Part shown: positions 16,460 through 26,434 of the stretch, piece by piece
How positions within the stretch are numbered: position 1 is the stretch's first letter
Layout of the letters: every line of letters starts with the position of its first letter
Origin: Apoderus coryli
Lineage: Eukaryota > Arthropoda > Insecta > Coleoptera > Attelabidae
Assembly (NCBI GenBank): GCA_911728435.2
Contig: OU452208.1
Span: 5,456,001 to 5,520,000 of the forward strand
Length of the DNA: 64,000 nt
Direction of reading: 5' to 3'
The notes under the pieces: generated by a model
The model's input: the letters and a program-made list of their open reading frames with translations, nothing else
Database searches by the model: none
What the model was told of the DNA's origin: nothing
Position numbers and translations under genes: made by a program

Positions 16460-19123
16460 TTTTTTTTTTTTTTTTTTCAATTTCAATTCAATTTATTTGC
16501 TTATAAAATTTTTTTACAAATTTACAGCAAAATGTTTGTGTACAATGTAAAATTTACAAGAACAAAAACAAAAACAAAAAAATATCTATTAAAAATACAA
16601 TCAACGACAGCCATAACCACCAAACACTAACCAATGCATATAAAATAAGTGTTATGCGATTCATATATTATACTATTACATACCGTGCTATTACCCTGAA
16701 AATTAATAGTGAATTGTTTTATATAAAATACGAGAAAGAAAATAACAATTAAAAAAAAAACAAAAAAATGCATACTACTAGGCCCTATCCAAGACACTTA
16801 ATATCATAATAATTAACCACTATTCATTAATAAAGAAGGAGCGTAACTTCAATACATTTTCAATGTGGTAACATATCGTCTTAATTGACTTAGTGTTACT
16901 TTTAGACAGTTCAGTCTTGAAGTCGAGATACGATCTAAGGAAATACTCGGAACTCTCATTGATACATGACAAGGGGACACATTCGAACAAAACATGCTGG
17001 ATAGATTGGTTGACTTTAAGATTACACACACTACAAATCTCCTCACACTGGATCTGATAAGTTATACCACGGACAGATAAACTGAGGAATACTTTGCTCG
17101 CCAAACGGAGTTGTGCTATGATCCTAATAAAATTTATATGCATGTCGAGCTGAAGGTATCTCTGACAGGCGGAGCTGGGAATATTAGGCGCAGTATATAG
17201 TGGGTAACTCGAAAGCGTGGCCAAATGGAAATCCTCACCAGAACACCTGTCCCTAAATTCATCCGAATAGAGCTGCTTTTCACTTTTCAGTTGTGCGACT
17301 GTCAGACGTTCAAACTGGTCACCACGGTCAATATAGTTAAACATGCATTTCACCTGTGCTGCCCAGTTATATCTGACATCAACATCCGTGTCAAGTAAGC
17401 TTATTTGTCGCAAAAAACATTTTTTAGGAAATCTGGAGGAGTCCATCAGCATTAGCTTCTGCAACCAATTCAGTGTTAGCTGGAATAGCATAACTGAAAG
17501 CTTTACAGTGCCTGTCTCAATTCGAATTAAGTAGTTTGGGGTTGTTTTAGGCAGTACGAGCAATCGCTTAAAAAACTGAACTTGCACCCGCTCGATTACA
17601 TCAGGGTATCTAAGACCCCATACTACCGCGCAATTCATTAATATGCTCAAAATCAGCGAGTTATATAATTGCATTCTGGCTTTCCACGATGTTAGTCGAG
17701 AATTCGCCATTAGTCCCAAAACCCTGCCTGTAGCTTGAGTTGCCTTTGTGGACATAACCGCAGCTGCCTTCGGAAAAAGGGATGAAGCAGAGAAAGTTAT
17801 CCCCAAGTAAACAAATTCTCTCACCATTTCAATGGGGTTTGACAAATATCTGAAGTTTCCCCTGACAGCCCCAAAACCCCCTCTCTGAAAACACATTATT
17901 TTGGTTTTTGCGACATTTACCTCGAGTTTATTAATCTGACAATAGCTCTCAAGGTTCCTCAAGCAGCGGCTTACCCCGATTTCAGAATCAGAGAGAATAA
18001 CTAGGTCGTCTGCATATAGCAGGATGTTAATGTTTGTATCATGGTCAATGCTAACTCCCGTCGACCCATTTCCTTTAAAAAAACGTTCTATATCAGCCAA
18101 AAATAGTGAAAACAAAAGGGGGCTCAAAGAATCTCCCTGCAAAACGCCCTGGGTGATACCAAAATTCTTAGTAAATTCATTTTTCACCTTGACTTTAAAA
18201 GCAGCACTCTTGTAGAAGTTTATCAGAGTATTAATAATATTAGAGGACATGCCTATGTCGTATAATTTCTGCCACATAAGAGGATGATCTAGAAGGTCAA
18301 AGGCTCTACGAAAGTCGACAAATATAGCGAACACTTTGCGCTTTTTCAGTCTGAGATGCAGTTGAATTGCGCAACTAAGGGTGAAAATGTTGTCGAGACA
18401 ACCCCTACCTTTCCTGAACCCATTTTGACCTTCGGGAAGCAGCCCATAGCGATCAGACCATGTCGCTATTCGTTCATTGAGAATATGCGTAAATAGTTTT
18501 GTTATGCAATTAATGAGGGCAATACCCCTATAGTTTGAAGGATTGTTTGTCGGACCCTTTTTATGCAGCATTGTTAAAGCAATGTGATTCCAGTTACTCG
18601 GCACTCTCTGAGTTTCTAAAATTTTGTTAAAAAATCCACAAAGATAGAGAAGCCAGTTCGTGGGAAGGTGCTTCAGAAACTCATACGACACACCGTCAAT
18701 ACCGGGACTCTTGCCATTTCGACAATGATTAAGCGAGCGTAGAAGCTCCTCATAAGTAACCTCGAAATCGAGCTGGTTACAACGTGCATCCGAAAATAAG
18801 CCAGTGTATGAAATCGCAGTGCTACAGGTACCCTCAAAAAAGACTTCCCATTCTTTCACAGATAAAGTCGGCTTGTCGTTACGCGGGCACACAGACTTAA
18901 TTGCGCTCCAGAAATCCCTAGAAGAGTTAATGTTATTTAGTTTTCTCAATACACCATTCTGATAAAATTTTCGCTTCAATTTCAGCAATTTTTTATACTT
19001 GCGTTTGTTATACAAATAGTTTTCTTTTGAAGTTTCTTCGAAATTGTTTAATTTACAAATTTTTAAGGACCCTATAACCTTTTTTTTCGCGGTAATGCAG
19101 TCGTTGTCAAACCATGGCTGCCC
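16460..19123 (-). mobile_element. 5'-truncated non-LTR retrotransposon (LINE)
   Basis: 2664 bp with a poly(A) end (poly(T) at about 16460-16477 in this strand), a 10-bp target duplication, and truncation at 19123 inside the coding region. This is the normal result of incomplete target-primed reverse transcription. Confidence 0.92.
16820..19123 (-). CDS. LINE reverse transcriptase, 5'-truncated but open
   Basis: The frame is open from the truncation point to the TAG/TAA-type stop at 16820, 767 codons (first ATG at 19015). It begins PWFDNDCITAKKKV, the usual stretch ahead of the RT domain. RT motifs, numbered from that ATG: GIDGVSYEFLKHLP (105-118), YRGIALINCITKLF (162-175), FAIFVDFRRAFDLLDH (229-244, motif A), GVLQGDSLSPLLFSLFLADI (290-309, motif B) and LLYADDLVILS (332-342, motif C). 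A CCHC-like zinc motif, CSVC-x9-H-x4-C, lies near the C-terminus. The apurinic endonuclease domain that would precede it is gone. Clade not resolved: Jockey/I-group-like. No stop or frameshift over 767 codons means a young insertion. Confidence 0.9.
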   Translation of the reverse strand, partial: GQPWFDNDCITAKKKVIGSLKICKLNNFEETSKENYLYNKRKYKKLLKLKRKFYQNGVLRKLNNINSSRDFWSAIKSVCPRNDKPTLSVKEWEVFFEGTCSTAISYTGLFSDARCNQLDFEVTYEELLRSLNHCRNGKSPGIDGVSYEFLKHLPTNWLLYLCGFFNKILETQRVPSNWNHIALTMLHKKGPTNNPSNYRGIALINCITKLFTHILNERIATWSDRYGLLPEGQNGFRKGRGCLDNIFTLSCAIQLHLRLKKRKVFAIFVDFRRAFDLLDHPLMWQKLYDIGMSSNIINTLINFYKSAAFKVKVKNEFTKNFGITQGVLQGDSLSPLLFSLFLADIERFFKGNGSTGVSIDHDTNINILLYADDLVILSDSEIGVSRCLRNLESYCQINKLEVNVAKTKIMCFQRGGFGAVRGNFRYLSNPIEMVREFVYLGITFSASSLFPKAAAVMSTKATQATGRVLGLMANSRLTSWKARMQLYNSLILSILMNCAVVWGLRYPDVIERVQVQFFKRLLVLPKTTPNYLIRIETGTVKLSVMLFQLTLNWLQKLMLMDSSRFPKKCFLRQISLLDTDVDVRYNWAAQVKCMFNYIDRGDQFERLTVAQLKSEKQLYSDEFRDRCSGEDFHLATLSSYPLYTAPNIPSSACQRYLQLDMHINFIRIIAQLRLASKVFLSLSVRGITYQIQCEEICSVCNLKVNQSIQHVLFECVPLSCINESSEYFLRSYLDFKTELSKSNTKSIKTICYHIENVLKLRSFFINE

Positions 19124-19460
19124 AAATCAGTAAATTTATCCCAAGTACACAACACGCACATATGCAAATAAGAATAGATACTGACAACATACACTAGTAG
19201 TAACAGGTTATGCGTATATACCCCCTCCACCACAGATTTGACATGCGCAATGGTATAATAAACATGATGTCTCGTGGACACATATTAGCAAATTAGCAAA
19301 TAAAAAAACACCGGTTAACTTTAAGCAACTCTGAAAAGGTAAACTGAAAGATAAAATACAGGAGATAGATTAGATAAGAGGATATTTCACAAAAACAAAA
19401 ACTTTGTATTAAAGTAAAAAATGAAAATGTGTCCCTGGGACACTACTGGGCTGTTAGGGG
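19124..19460. other. Right part of the piggyBac element
   Basis: Continues the piggyBac element after the LINE. No transposase motif was securely read here. It ends with GTGTCCCTGGGACAC and CTGGGCTGTTAGGGG. Confidence 0.6.
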
Positions 19461-19964
19461 TTAAGAAACTTTATACAATTGGAAATCACATCTAGACTCT
19501 ACCAAGGCTAAAACGAATCTAAACTCGAAAATCCGATTCTCTTTCCAAAACACTTAACAACATGAGAAGTAGGTACCTAGACTGAAAATAGCCAATCAGA
19601 AAAAGGGCATTTTTACAATATACCCCTATAAAGATACATCTACAGGGTGAGAGATTCAGAAATAAAATACATTTTTGTGTCGATTTTAATAACGGTTGTT
19701 AATTGTTAAGATGTCCTATGTTGGAGATTTTTCAGAAGATCCACAAGACAACTGTTTGTAAGTTTAGGAACTATACGATTAGATAATGACTTCTTAATCT
19801 CCGGAAAAGCTAACTGGATGAAAACCCATGTTCATATTTTCGGCGCCCTTTATATTTATTCTTTGTTATGGGAAACCTTGCTAACTCCCCAACTACTAGC
19901 TTCTGTATATAAAAATAAAAGTCTGACATTTAATTTACATGAAGGTATAAAGATAATTTTGAAT
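19461..19964 (+). repeat. Repeat family X, copy 1, segment 2
   Basis: Resumes family X after the TTAA, parallel to 36136-36620: AAACTTTATACAATTGGAAA, CGAATCTAAACTCGAAAATC, CTATAAAGATACATCTACAG, and the GATGTCCTATGTTGGAGA block. It is interrupted again at 19964 by a 539-bp hammerhead element. A TATAAA-like box followed by a long transcribed-looking stretch and AATAAA suggests an LTR or promoter-bearing repeat, but this is unproven. Confidence 0.88.
19953..19964. repeat. 12-bp target site duplication, left
   Basis: ATAATTTTGAAT at 19953-19964 and 20504-20515. Confidence 0.85.
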
Positions 19965-20503
19965 AAATGAAAAATAACTTAGTGGCAAAGCGGACTAAAA
20001 TGCTGGTTTTACATACACAAGGAATTTTGTTTAATTTAGCAAGGCCCCAGTCTAATTCACTAGGAACTAGACCGAGGCATGGGTCGACAGATACTGACGA
20101 ATTCGTTTCGCTCTTGTTATGAGCTCGTCAGAGTACCATAGTCGTTGCCCATCTACAAATATCAGCCTGCATTTAAGCACAATAGGATACACAACAGTAG
20201 ACACATGTAAACACGTATCATCTACATGTACATAGTAATGCATATCCCATACCATGGGCCGAAAAAATTCAATTTATAGGTAAAACCAGTCGTATAAATA
20301 GAAATAAATATAGATAAAAATAAAAATAGTATGAACACAAAACGAATTCGTCAGTATCTGTCGACCCATGCCTCGGTCTAGTTCCTAGTGAATTAGACTG
20401 GGGCCTTGCTAAATTAAACAAAATTCCTTGTGTATGTAAAACCAGCATTTTAGTCACTAGGTTATTTTTCATTTATTATATTTACGGACATGAAATCCTT
20501 TTA
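19965..20503 (-). mobile_element. 539-bp hammerhead foldback element
   Basis: Inserted in family X between 12-bp duplications. Inverted arms of about 140 bp (19966-20108 and 20337-20473; nearly identical) enclose a 228-bp centre. A 30-bp single-copy tail (20474-20503) lies at the right, and a complete hammerhead motif on the minus strand overlaps the left arm. This is the same plan as the coding PLE at 7956-10107 at a quarter of the size, with no protein frame. It looks like a non-autonomous PLE derivative. Confidence 0.82.
20091..20136 (-). ncRNA. Hammerhead ribozyme motif, foldback element
   Basis: On the minus strand: helix I TACT paired with AGTA, CTGACGA, helix II GCTC/GAGC with loop ATAACAA, GAAA, helix III ACG/CGT with loop AATT, and GTC as cleavage triplet. 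All core positions and three helices are satisfied. It is the most complete hammerhead of the window, with a longer helix III than the others. Confidence 0.88.
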
Positions 20504-20805
20504 ATAATTTTGAATGTTTTGACCATCCTATACCTGAAACATCTGGTTATCTTTTCTAATATATGCGTTTATCTTTGGACTAACTCATAAACAAACTCAA
20601 TATTTTCGATTAGAAAAAGGTCGTTCTTTTAGGTAACAATTCTTTTAGAAACATTTATTAAAAGCCCAAGATAATAAATTTATTACTTACAGATGTTGTA
20701 TGATATTTACAAGAATATTATATTTCCCAAACTAATAGAAAATATCTATAAAATCACCCAACTAGTATACATAATACCAGTGGCGTGGTGTCTTATTACA
20801 TGTTC
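20504..20805 (+). repeat. Repeat family X, copy 1, segment 3
   Basis: Parallel to 56456-56575 of copy 3 (ACATSTGGTTATC, AAAACTCATAAAC) and to 36890-36990 of copy 2 (ATATTATATTTCCCAAACTA, CCAACTAGTATACATAATAC, CAGTGGCGTGGTGTCTT). Similarity to copy 2 stops at about 20805, where a Tc1 fragment starts. Confidence 0.8.
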
Positions 20806-20807
20806 TT

Positions 20808-21450
20808 CTAAGCACATTCTAATATAGCGATAAGCTTTAATACCCCCGTGAAGTGTAACAAGGTCTGTACGGCCTTCCAATGAAAGACCGCCCCAGACCA
20901 TTACCCCTCCGCCACCATATTGCACTCTCGGAGAGCTACAACATTGAGAGTAACTTTCTGCGGGCCTTCTTCATACCCTTTGACGTCCGTCAGTTGAATA
21001 TCGCGTGAAACGAGACTCGTCTGTAAAGAGAACATTTCGCTATTCTTTCATGTCCCAATCTGCATGAGTTCGCGCTGCCTTCGTTGACCTGCATCTAATA
21101 AAAGACGCGGGTACACGAGATTTTAGATTCGCTTCTATCATCATCAGGTATCACCACGTCAAACTAAGGTACCGTGTACATTTACCAGTCTTCTAACCAA
21201 AGCTGGAGCAGAGACTGTCGAAGAACCTGAAGACGAAGAAATCGATCTTCAACTTTGTTTGTGGCCCTTCGTCTTCCCTGTCTCTCCGTCTTCTTGTATA
21301 TGAACCAGTTTGTCTGAACCTTTGTATCGCATCGGAGACCGTACTGCGTCGATGGCCAAGCCTTTCTGCGATATACCTAATCGGACGGCCATCGCCTTTT
21401 AGAGCAACGGCTTGTGCCACTTCTTCTGGGTTCATCGTTTTTAAATTCAC
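20808..21450 (-). pseudogene. Tc1-type transposase, truncated
   Basis: The first 60 codons or so are intact from ATG 21448-21450: NPEEVAQAVALKGDGRPIRY, then IAERLGHRRSTVSDAIQRF and TGSYTRR, the paired helix-turn-helix of Tc1-like transposases. After frameshifts the minus strand continues with NVLFTDESRF, YSTDGRQRV, RVQYGGGGVMVWGG (stop replacing one position) and TLHGGIKAYRYI, which contain the first Asp (TDESRF) and the region before the second. The C-terminal part with the last two catalytic residues is cut off at the boundary with family X at about 20806. Part of the linker between DNA-binding and catalytic domains is also missing. Confidence 0.82.
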
Positions 21451-21652
21451 TTATCGTTTACCAAACAACTACGAAACACACAACAAAACTTAAAACACGC
21501 TTCAAAAAACTTAAGAAAGTACAGCAAATCTGTAATTTGTTGAAAAAAACTTGTTGACATGCTTATGTGCCATGGAAACTGCTAATTCTTTTGTCATCAC
21601 AGCCAACTTTGCAATAATTTTTATGTTTTTTTTTGCTACCCTTAATAAAGCA
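21451..21652. other. Tc1 5' untranslated side and spacer
   Basis: Upstream of the Tc1 start codon on the minus strand. No terminal inverted repeat was found. Confidence 0.4.
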
Positions 21653-22160
21653 TTATTGCATTATTTCGTGTGGTAAGTTTTTCCTACAGTCAGTTTCGGA
21701 TATAATAGAAGTACCTACTGGAATGTTTCTTTTCTGAATAATATCGTCAACAAATGCTGTTGTTTCTGCAAATACATTTACGAAAGATTTTTTGCAAATG
21801 TTACCATCTGGACCCTCTATTTTATAAACCACGGTTACTTCTCTATTTTTTGCGGATATACTGCGTCTAGTTCTTCTTTCGATCGATCGAGCATTGAAAT
21901 TTTTGCATGACACTTCGCTCGACATGTGTTAGGAAGTGGGAATGGTTTTCTAGCTGGAATATTTTTCCCTTCTTCTGTCACATATTATGCTTCACATTTT
22001 TTCCTATTGTCGGTGCGAATCTTGTGCAGTTTTTTTGCATTGCACCACGACCCCTCTTCATTTTTTTCATTACATTCTCCTTAGATGATTCCAGTTCAGA
22101 AGAAGCATTGTCGGTATCAGTACTTGGCATACGTTCCGCGATAGTGTACATAGAGCATCA
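21653..22160 (-). pseudogene. Unidentified frame, probably from a mobile element
   Basis: A 90-codon minus-strand frame (21653-21925) reads REVTVVYKIEGPDGNICKKS, then FVNVFAETTAFVDDIIQKRN. Upstream, in two other frames, are MPSTDTDNASSELESSKENV and KPFPLPNTCRAKCHAKISML, a Cys-containing stretch. The layout (acidic Ser-rich start, C-x3-C-H block, then YxI-DG-x-CKK-F) recalls a family of repeat-borne proteins of unknown function in insects, but I cannot name it. At least two frameshifts and a TGA make this copy non-functional. Confidence 0.4.
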
Positions 22161-24773
22161 TGATCAGCGCACGCTGTTTAAGTATTGTAAAACTTGGTAC
22201 GATCATGATATGTCCTACATAATTCCTGCTTATAAGCTATATAAAAATTAACTGTTTTGGTTTGATACAAATATATTTAATGGGACATATCATAAAAGTA
22301 TCAAAATATATCTTTTATTTATTTGGTAAAATAATGACAAAACATACTTACCACAAATGTACCAAATCATATATCAATGATTGTGTTGGTTACATTGTGA
22401 TAAAGTATTTAATCATAAATGTACCAAACATAAATATGAATATTGGTAAAAATCATCTATGTATCCAAATTATTTAGAAACTTGTAGTCATGTTGGAGAT
22501 ATCGTTTATAGATCAAATGAAAACATGTAAAAAAGTTCATTTAAATATGTATTCAGCAGAAAAACGGAATTTTTGGAGTTATCATATGTCTCCCAAACAC
22601 CACAGATTTGTATTATATTCTAATAAGAGCTATAATAGGTTCCAACAACCTAATTGGTCAATTTTTAAACGCAATTTTCTCGAGAATTAGTGGGGCAAAT
22701 ATAAAAAGTAACATATCGCTGTGCAGGAAAGTAATATCCAGGCTACCTTCAAAAATATTTTTTAAAATAATAAAATTTGACTACTTATTACAGTGTCAAT
22801 TATATTGAGTTATCGTGTGATGACAGCTCTGTAGAATGTAAAATGAACAGCCACTTCGGAGTGTTGTGTTTGAACCATGCCTAGCTATTCATGCACTCTC
22901 TCTTATTCCCTTTAAATTTTATATGTGTTAAGTGCACATGCATCTTTTATAAGCAATTTTCTATTAAAGGCCAACGAAAATACCATATAAAACAATTTGG
23001 AAATGTGGAACACGAAACATAGAGGAGAGAACATCAGAATGACAAAATAGGACAGAAAAAAAGATAATGATATTTTCCTGTTGCGTCTGTGTCTCTATGG
23101 GAAGGAAGTGGTGAAAATTAGATAACGAGGACGTTTATAGTTTAGCAAAAATCAAGTGGGTAATTGCTTTTTGCACTTTCTCGCTAGAGGATGACATTTT
23201 GTGCATAAAAATGAGAATGAGAAGCACATTTTCATGCGCAATTTGACTATGTGAAAAATAGGTTGCTAATTTTTAACACTGGCTAAAAATATCAAAACAA
23301 AAAAATAAGTTTTATATAACTTCAACTCTGGATGATAAAATATGAAAATTTCATTGATATCGCAATTTTTCATTCACTGCTAGACCGCTTAATTGCAATA
23401 CGGTTTCATTCTGAGATTCTTATTTTCCGGTGTCCCGCAAGTGTTATGCTTGGGACCATTGTTATACAGTACGTCCACGGATAAAGGGCCCAAGAAGACA
23501 AATGAGGAGTAACTTTTCAAAACTCATTATGTCTATCGGAAATTTTTGTTCACAAGCAACAAAAAACGAATATTTTTTGTTCCCGTTCGTTTTAACCCTG
23601 GATAGTAAGCTCCAAAGAAACGCATCAGCAATTATTGTGAGGTCAGGACTCATTCCACATAAATACTTTTTCTGTGCTTCGGTATCGTACATGTTGGGAA
23701 GCTACCGTTTGTTTCATTTATCGAAAATGTGAATTTAATAAGAAAATAAGTTTGTGAAAATTATTATTTTCAGTTAAACTAAAAAATCTAGCCGTTTGGT
23801 TGGTCTCCAGCTTTTAACGTTTGATTACAATGTGGTTTAATGACAGAAGGAGTGCATGTAAAAGTCAGTGGCGTAGTATAATTCTTTTGAAATCGTGGTT
23901 GCATTTTCCAATAATAAATATCTACATAACTACGCAGGAACTGTCGCATTTTTTTCAAATCTAATTTATTAAATAATAGATGTTTGGGATTAAAAGGAAA
24001 CACTTTCTTCGTTATGAAAATATTTATTATTAAATGCAAATGTATATAATTATGAATTTTTGTTTTGACATTTACTAATTATAAGAAACAACATTTTTCC
24101 TAGACTTGAGGAACTGAATCTGTTTCTACTAAGTTTAGACAAGATCAAAATTATTATGAAACTAACAAAAAAAAAACTATTTGGACGTTTCTCAAATTAT
24201 TGCAATTAATTAGATTCTTTAATGATTACGTATTAAAACAATACAATTATTGATAGGGTTTCAGAGGAACTTGTTGTTAATGTGTCATTTTTTGATATGT
24301 CCATGATGTCCACATTATGCTGGGTCAGGCTGAAAAAAAAATAGCATTGTTGTTGCGGTGACCAGTATGTATGTGATTAGTTTTGCACATACTTTTCTTC
24401 CTCAACCTCGGACACAGACAGAGTTTCTAAAGAACTGGCTGTAAATGTCATACTTTTTGCAATATCAGCTGTAGACGCTAATCCGAGGATAATCTGTTAA
24501 AAAATATTTTCAATAAATTGTAATATTTCTAATCGCACAAAAATATTGACTTACTGAACATAGCGAACAGGATGCGATATGCATGTTTGTTTTTCAAATA
24601 TTCTAATGTCTCTTTGGTTGAAATGTTGTGAGCAAAAATAAGAACTTTAAGTGATCGTGACAAAACTTAAACCAAGCGAAATACACCACTCTCTTCTAAC
24701 GGCTTGACCACTGGGAAACCTACAAGAATTATTGTACTATAGTATAAATAAAACATGAATAAGTGCTATAGGA
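22161..24773. other. AT-rich spacer with one dispersed repeat
   Basis: No gene recognised over about 2.6 kb; the scattered frames of 60-100 codons are low-complexity. 22625-22735 (TAGGTTCCAACAACCTAA to ATCGCTGTGCAG) is a second copy of 60790-60885. A CAGTGGCGTAGTATAATT piece at 23871 resembles a hAT-type terminus. Intron-like signals (GTAAGT at 24550 and AG at 24494 on the minus strand) are present but frames do not join. Confidence 0.5.
22625..22735 (+). repeat. Dispersed repeat Y, copy 1
   Basis: Shares ATAGGTTCCAAC-ACCTAA-TGG and CGCAATTTTCTCGAGAATTA with 60790-60885. Confidence 0.75.
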
Positions 24774-25252
24774 TCATAGTGCCCACTTGCACCACACCCC
24801 ATATCTTCTCTTTATCGTAAGGTACTTACTTAACGCTCTGTGTATATCATCATACATGTAACGTAACGTTTCCGACCCTTTCAGACACGATAGTTTCAGT
24901 TCCAGCAAACAGTTTGTCTCTATACCAATAATAATTGTAAGTATACTTACAGCGTAATGTTTATTTATTTGTCTGATGCGTAATACAGTTGATATTTTAT
25001 ATAATATTTTGTATCTTCGCTCAAGCTTAATGAATTTGCCAAATGGATAAAAATTTAAAAACAATTTTGACATAATTTTTCCGGATATGTAGGTATATAT
25101 TTTATATGTAGCAGAACAAGACCCAATTTGAGACCACGAAAACACTGCAATTTCAATAGCAAATAACAGTACGAAACACAGTTTTTTCGACTGTAATAGT
25201 TTTCTTGTTATTTGAATTAATTCATTTCTTCTACAACATAATATAATCTAAC
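24774..25252 (-). other. Unrecognised 123-160-codon open frame
   Basis: Open on the minus strand for about 160 codons (first ATG at 25145). Content includes hydrophobic LCFVLLFAIEIAVFSW, a basic KFIKLERRYKILYKI stretch and another hydrophobic SILTIIIGIE. A strong GTAAGT donor-like site sits near 24830 after ...DDIHRALS. It could be an exon of a membrane protein such as an insect chemoreceptor or chance in AT-rich DNA. There is no motif I can defend, so no function is given. Confidence 0.25.
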
Positions 25253-25989
25253 TAGATGTAAATATAATAATATAAAAATGAAACTGAAGCTTCTATAATC
25301 TCAATTGGAAAAAGGATCTACAAAAAAAAAAAACTATTACAATGAAAATAAAAACTGTTTGTGTTAATATGTAGTTTCCTAAACTATTTAATTTATTGAA
25401 AAACATACTATTAGTTTTTGAGGAGGGTTATTGTAAAAACTAATTAAAATCACATTTTCCATATTAAACAATATATATATATATATATATTTTGAAATAT
25501 AAAACGAAATACTTTATTGTGGGAAAATAAATGTCGTATCCTATTTTTCTATAACATTTGTCCATAGTTCAAGGTTCAATACAATATTGCAAACATTCGA
25601 TCAACTCTTCTTCTTCAAGATGAAAAATATCAAATTTGTCTCTACATGCAACTTTTTTGATCGATACAGTAAACATTTCAAATAATCAGCAAAGAAAGTT
25701 ATTCAAATTTAATTGAAAATAAATTACCAACATGTAATTACAGTAGTAATACTAGGTGATGGTGAAACTCGTATTGTGCTCGAGAAAACTTTAAACTTGT
25801 TAAAAATTTCCATCAATGGTATCAAAACCGGAATAATATTTATTTCACCCGGATTGCCTATACCCCTGTTACCAGAGTGTGGCGACACTTTATTATTATA
25901 GGTCGTGGATAGTCTTGACTTCTACTTGACGAAAATTCATATCAAACTTTTTGACGAAATAATAAATGTTTTAAATAATTTTCACAACA
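25253..25989. other. Spacer with (TA)n
   Basis: Contains an (AT)n run at about 25470-25490. The 62-codon plus frame at 25713-25901 is unrecognised. Nothing else seen. Confidence 0.4.
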
Positions 25990-26001
25990 TTAATTGCACA
26001 A

Positions 26002-26038
26002 ACATGACAATTGTTTCATCAACTTCTTCTTCAGACGT
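26002..26038 (-). ncRNA. Hammerhead-like motif, helix II eroded
   Basis: Minus strand: ACGT, CTGAAGA, GAAAC, helix III ACAATTGT, GTC, ATGT (helix I ACGT/ATGT with one G-U). The 10 nt between core boxes do not form a convincing helix II, so this is probably inactive. Confidence 0.5.
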
Positions 26039-26164
26039 ATACTGATCTCTAAACTACAAATTACAAAACATTTTATACCGAAACTAAAATCCGACTTTAC
26101 AACATCATTTCATACCTAAGATAAAAGACGAAAGAAAAACTATCTTAAACGGGTGCAATTAATA

Positions 26165-26434
26165 TTATGTAAACATATTTAAAAGAGGCGAAGAATTGGT
26201 TTCTAGTTGATCATTGAAAATATATTGCGACTTTGAATTTTTAAATTTATTAATTTCCAGAGATACTAGAAATGTGAGCTTTTTACTCATATTTTCGACA
26301 TGTAAAATTTTGAATTCATCATTAAAAATATGGCGTTCTTCTAACAGGTGTTTGGAATATGTGGAATCTTCTTTTCGTTGGCCGAATGAATAAAGATGTT
26401 CCTTAAGCCGTTTTTTACTGGTACGAATAGACAA
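26165..26434 (-). pseudogene. PLE endonuclease C-terminus
   Basis: 89 codons: RTSKKRLKEHLYSFGQRKED, STYSKHLLEERH, then EFKILHVENMSKKLTFLVSL, EINKFK and LNMF-type end. The order R-(T/F)KxRLKEH, S-(x)-HLL--H, L-LEE-EI-K, and an N-D-Q-L-x(4)-SPLLN end is that of GIY-YIG PLE proteins after the YIG motif. The GIY-YIG core and the RT are missing; the copy is 5'-truncated just upstream. Confidence 0.75.

Larger units (their letters stand above)
16049..19460 (-). mobile_element. piggyBac-type transposon with a LINE inside
   Basis: Starts CCCTTAACAACCCAG and ends CTGGGCTGTTAGGGG, imperfect inverted ends flanked by TTAA, with a second inverted block CAGTAGTGTCC..GGACAC 40 bp inside the left end and adjacent on the right. 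Removing it restores the family X sequence seen at 36 kb. Remnants of a piggyBac transposase C-terminus lie on the minus strand at 16205-16440. A LINE (16460-19123) is inserted in the middle, so the element without it would be about 740 bp and cannot hold a full gene. Confidence 0.88.

Noticed and set aside
16248..16550. 100-codon plus-strand frame
   Set aside because: It lies antisense to the piggyBac remnant and runs through the LINE poly(T); a shadow frame.
24377..24700. Two exon-like pieces with GTAAGT and AG borders on the minus strand
   Set aside because: The first ends in phase 1 and the second reads openly only in phase 0, so they do not join into one protein; no family match.
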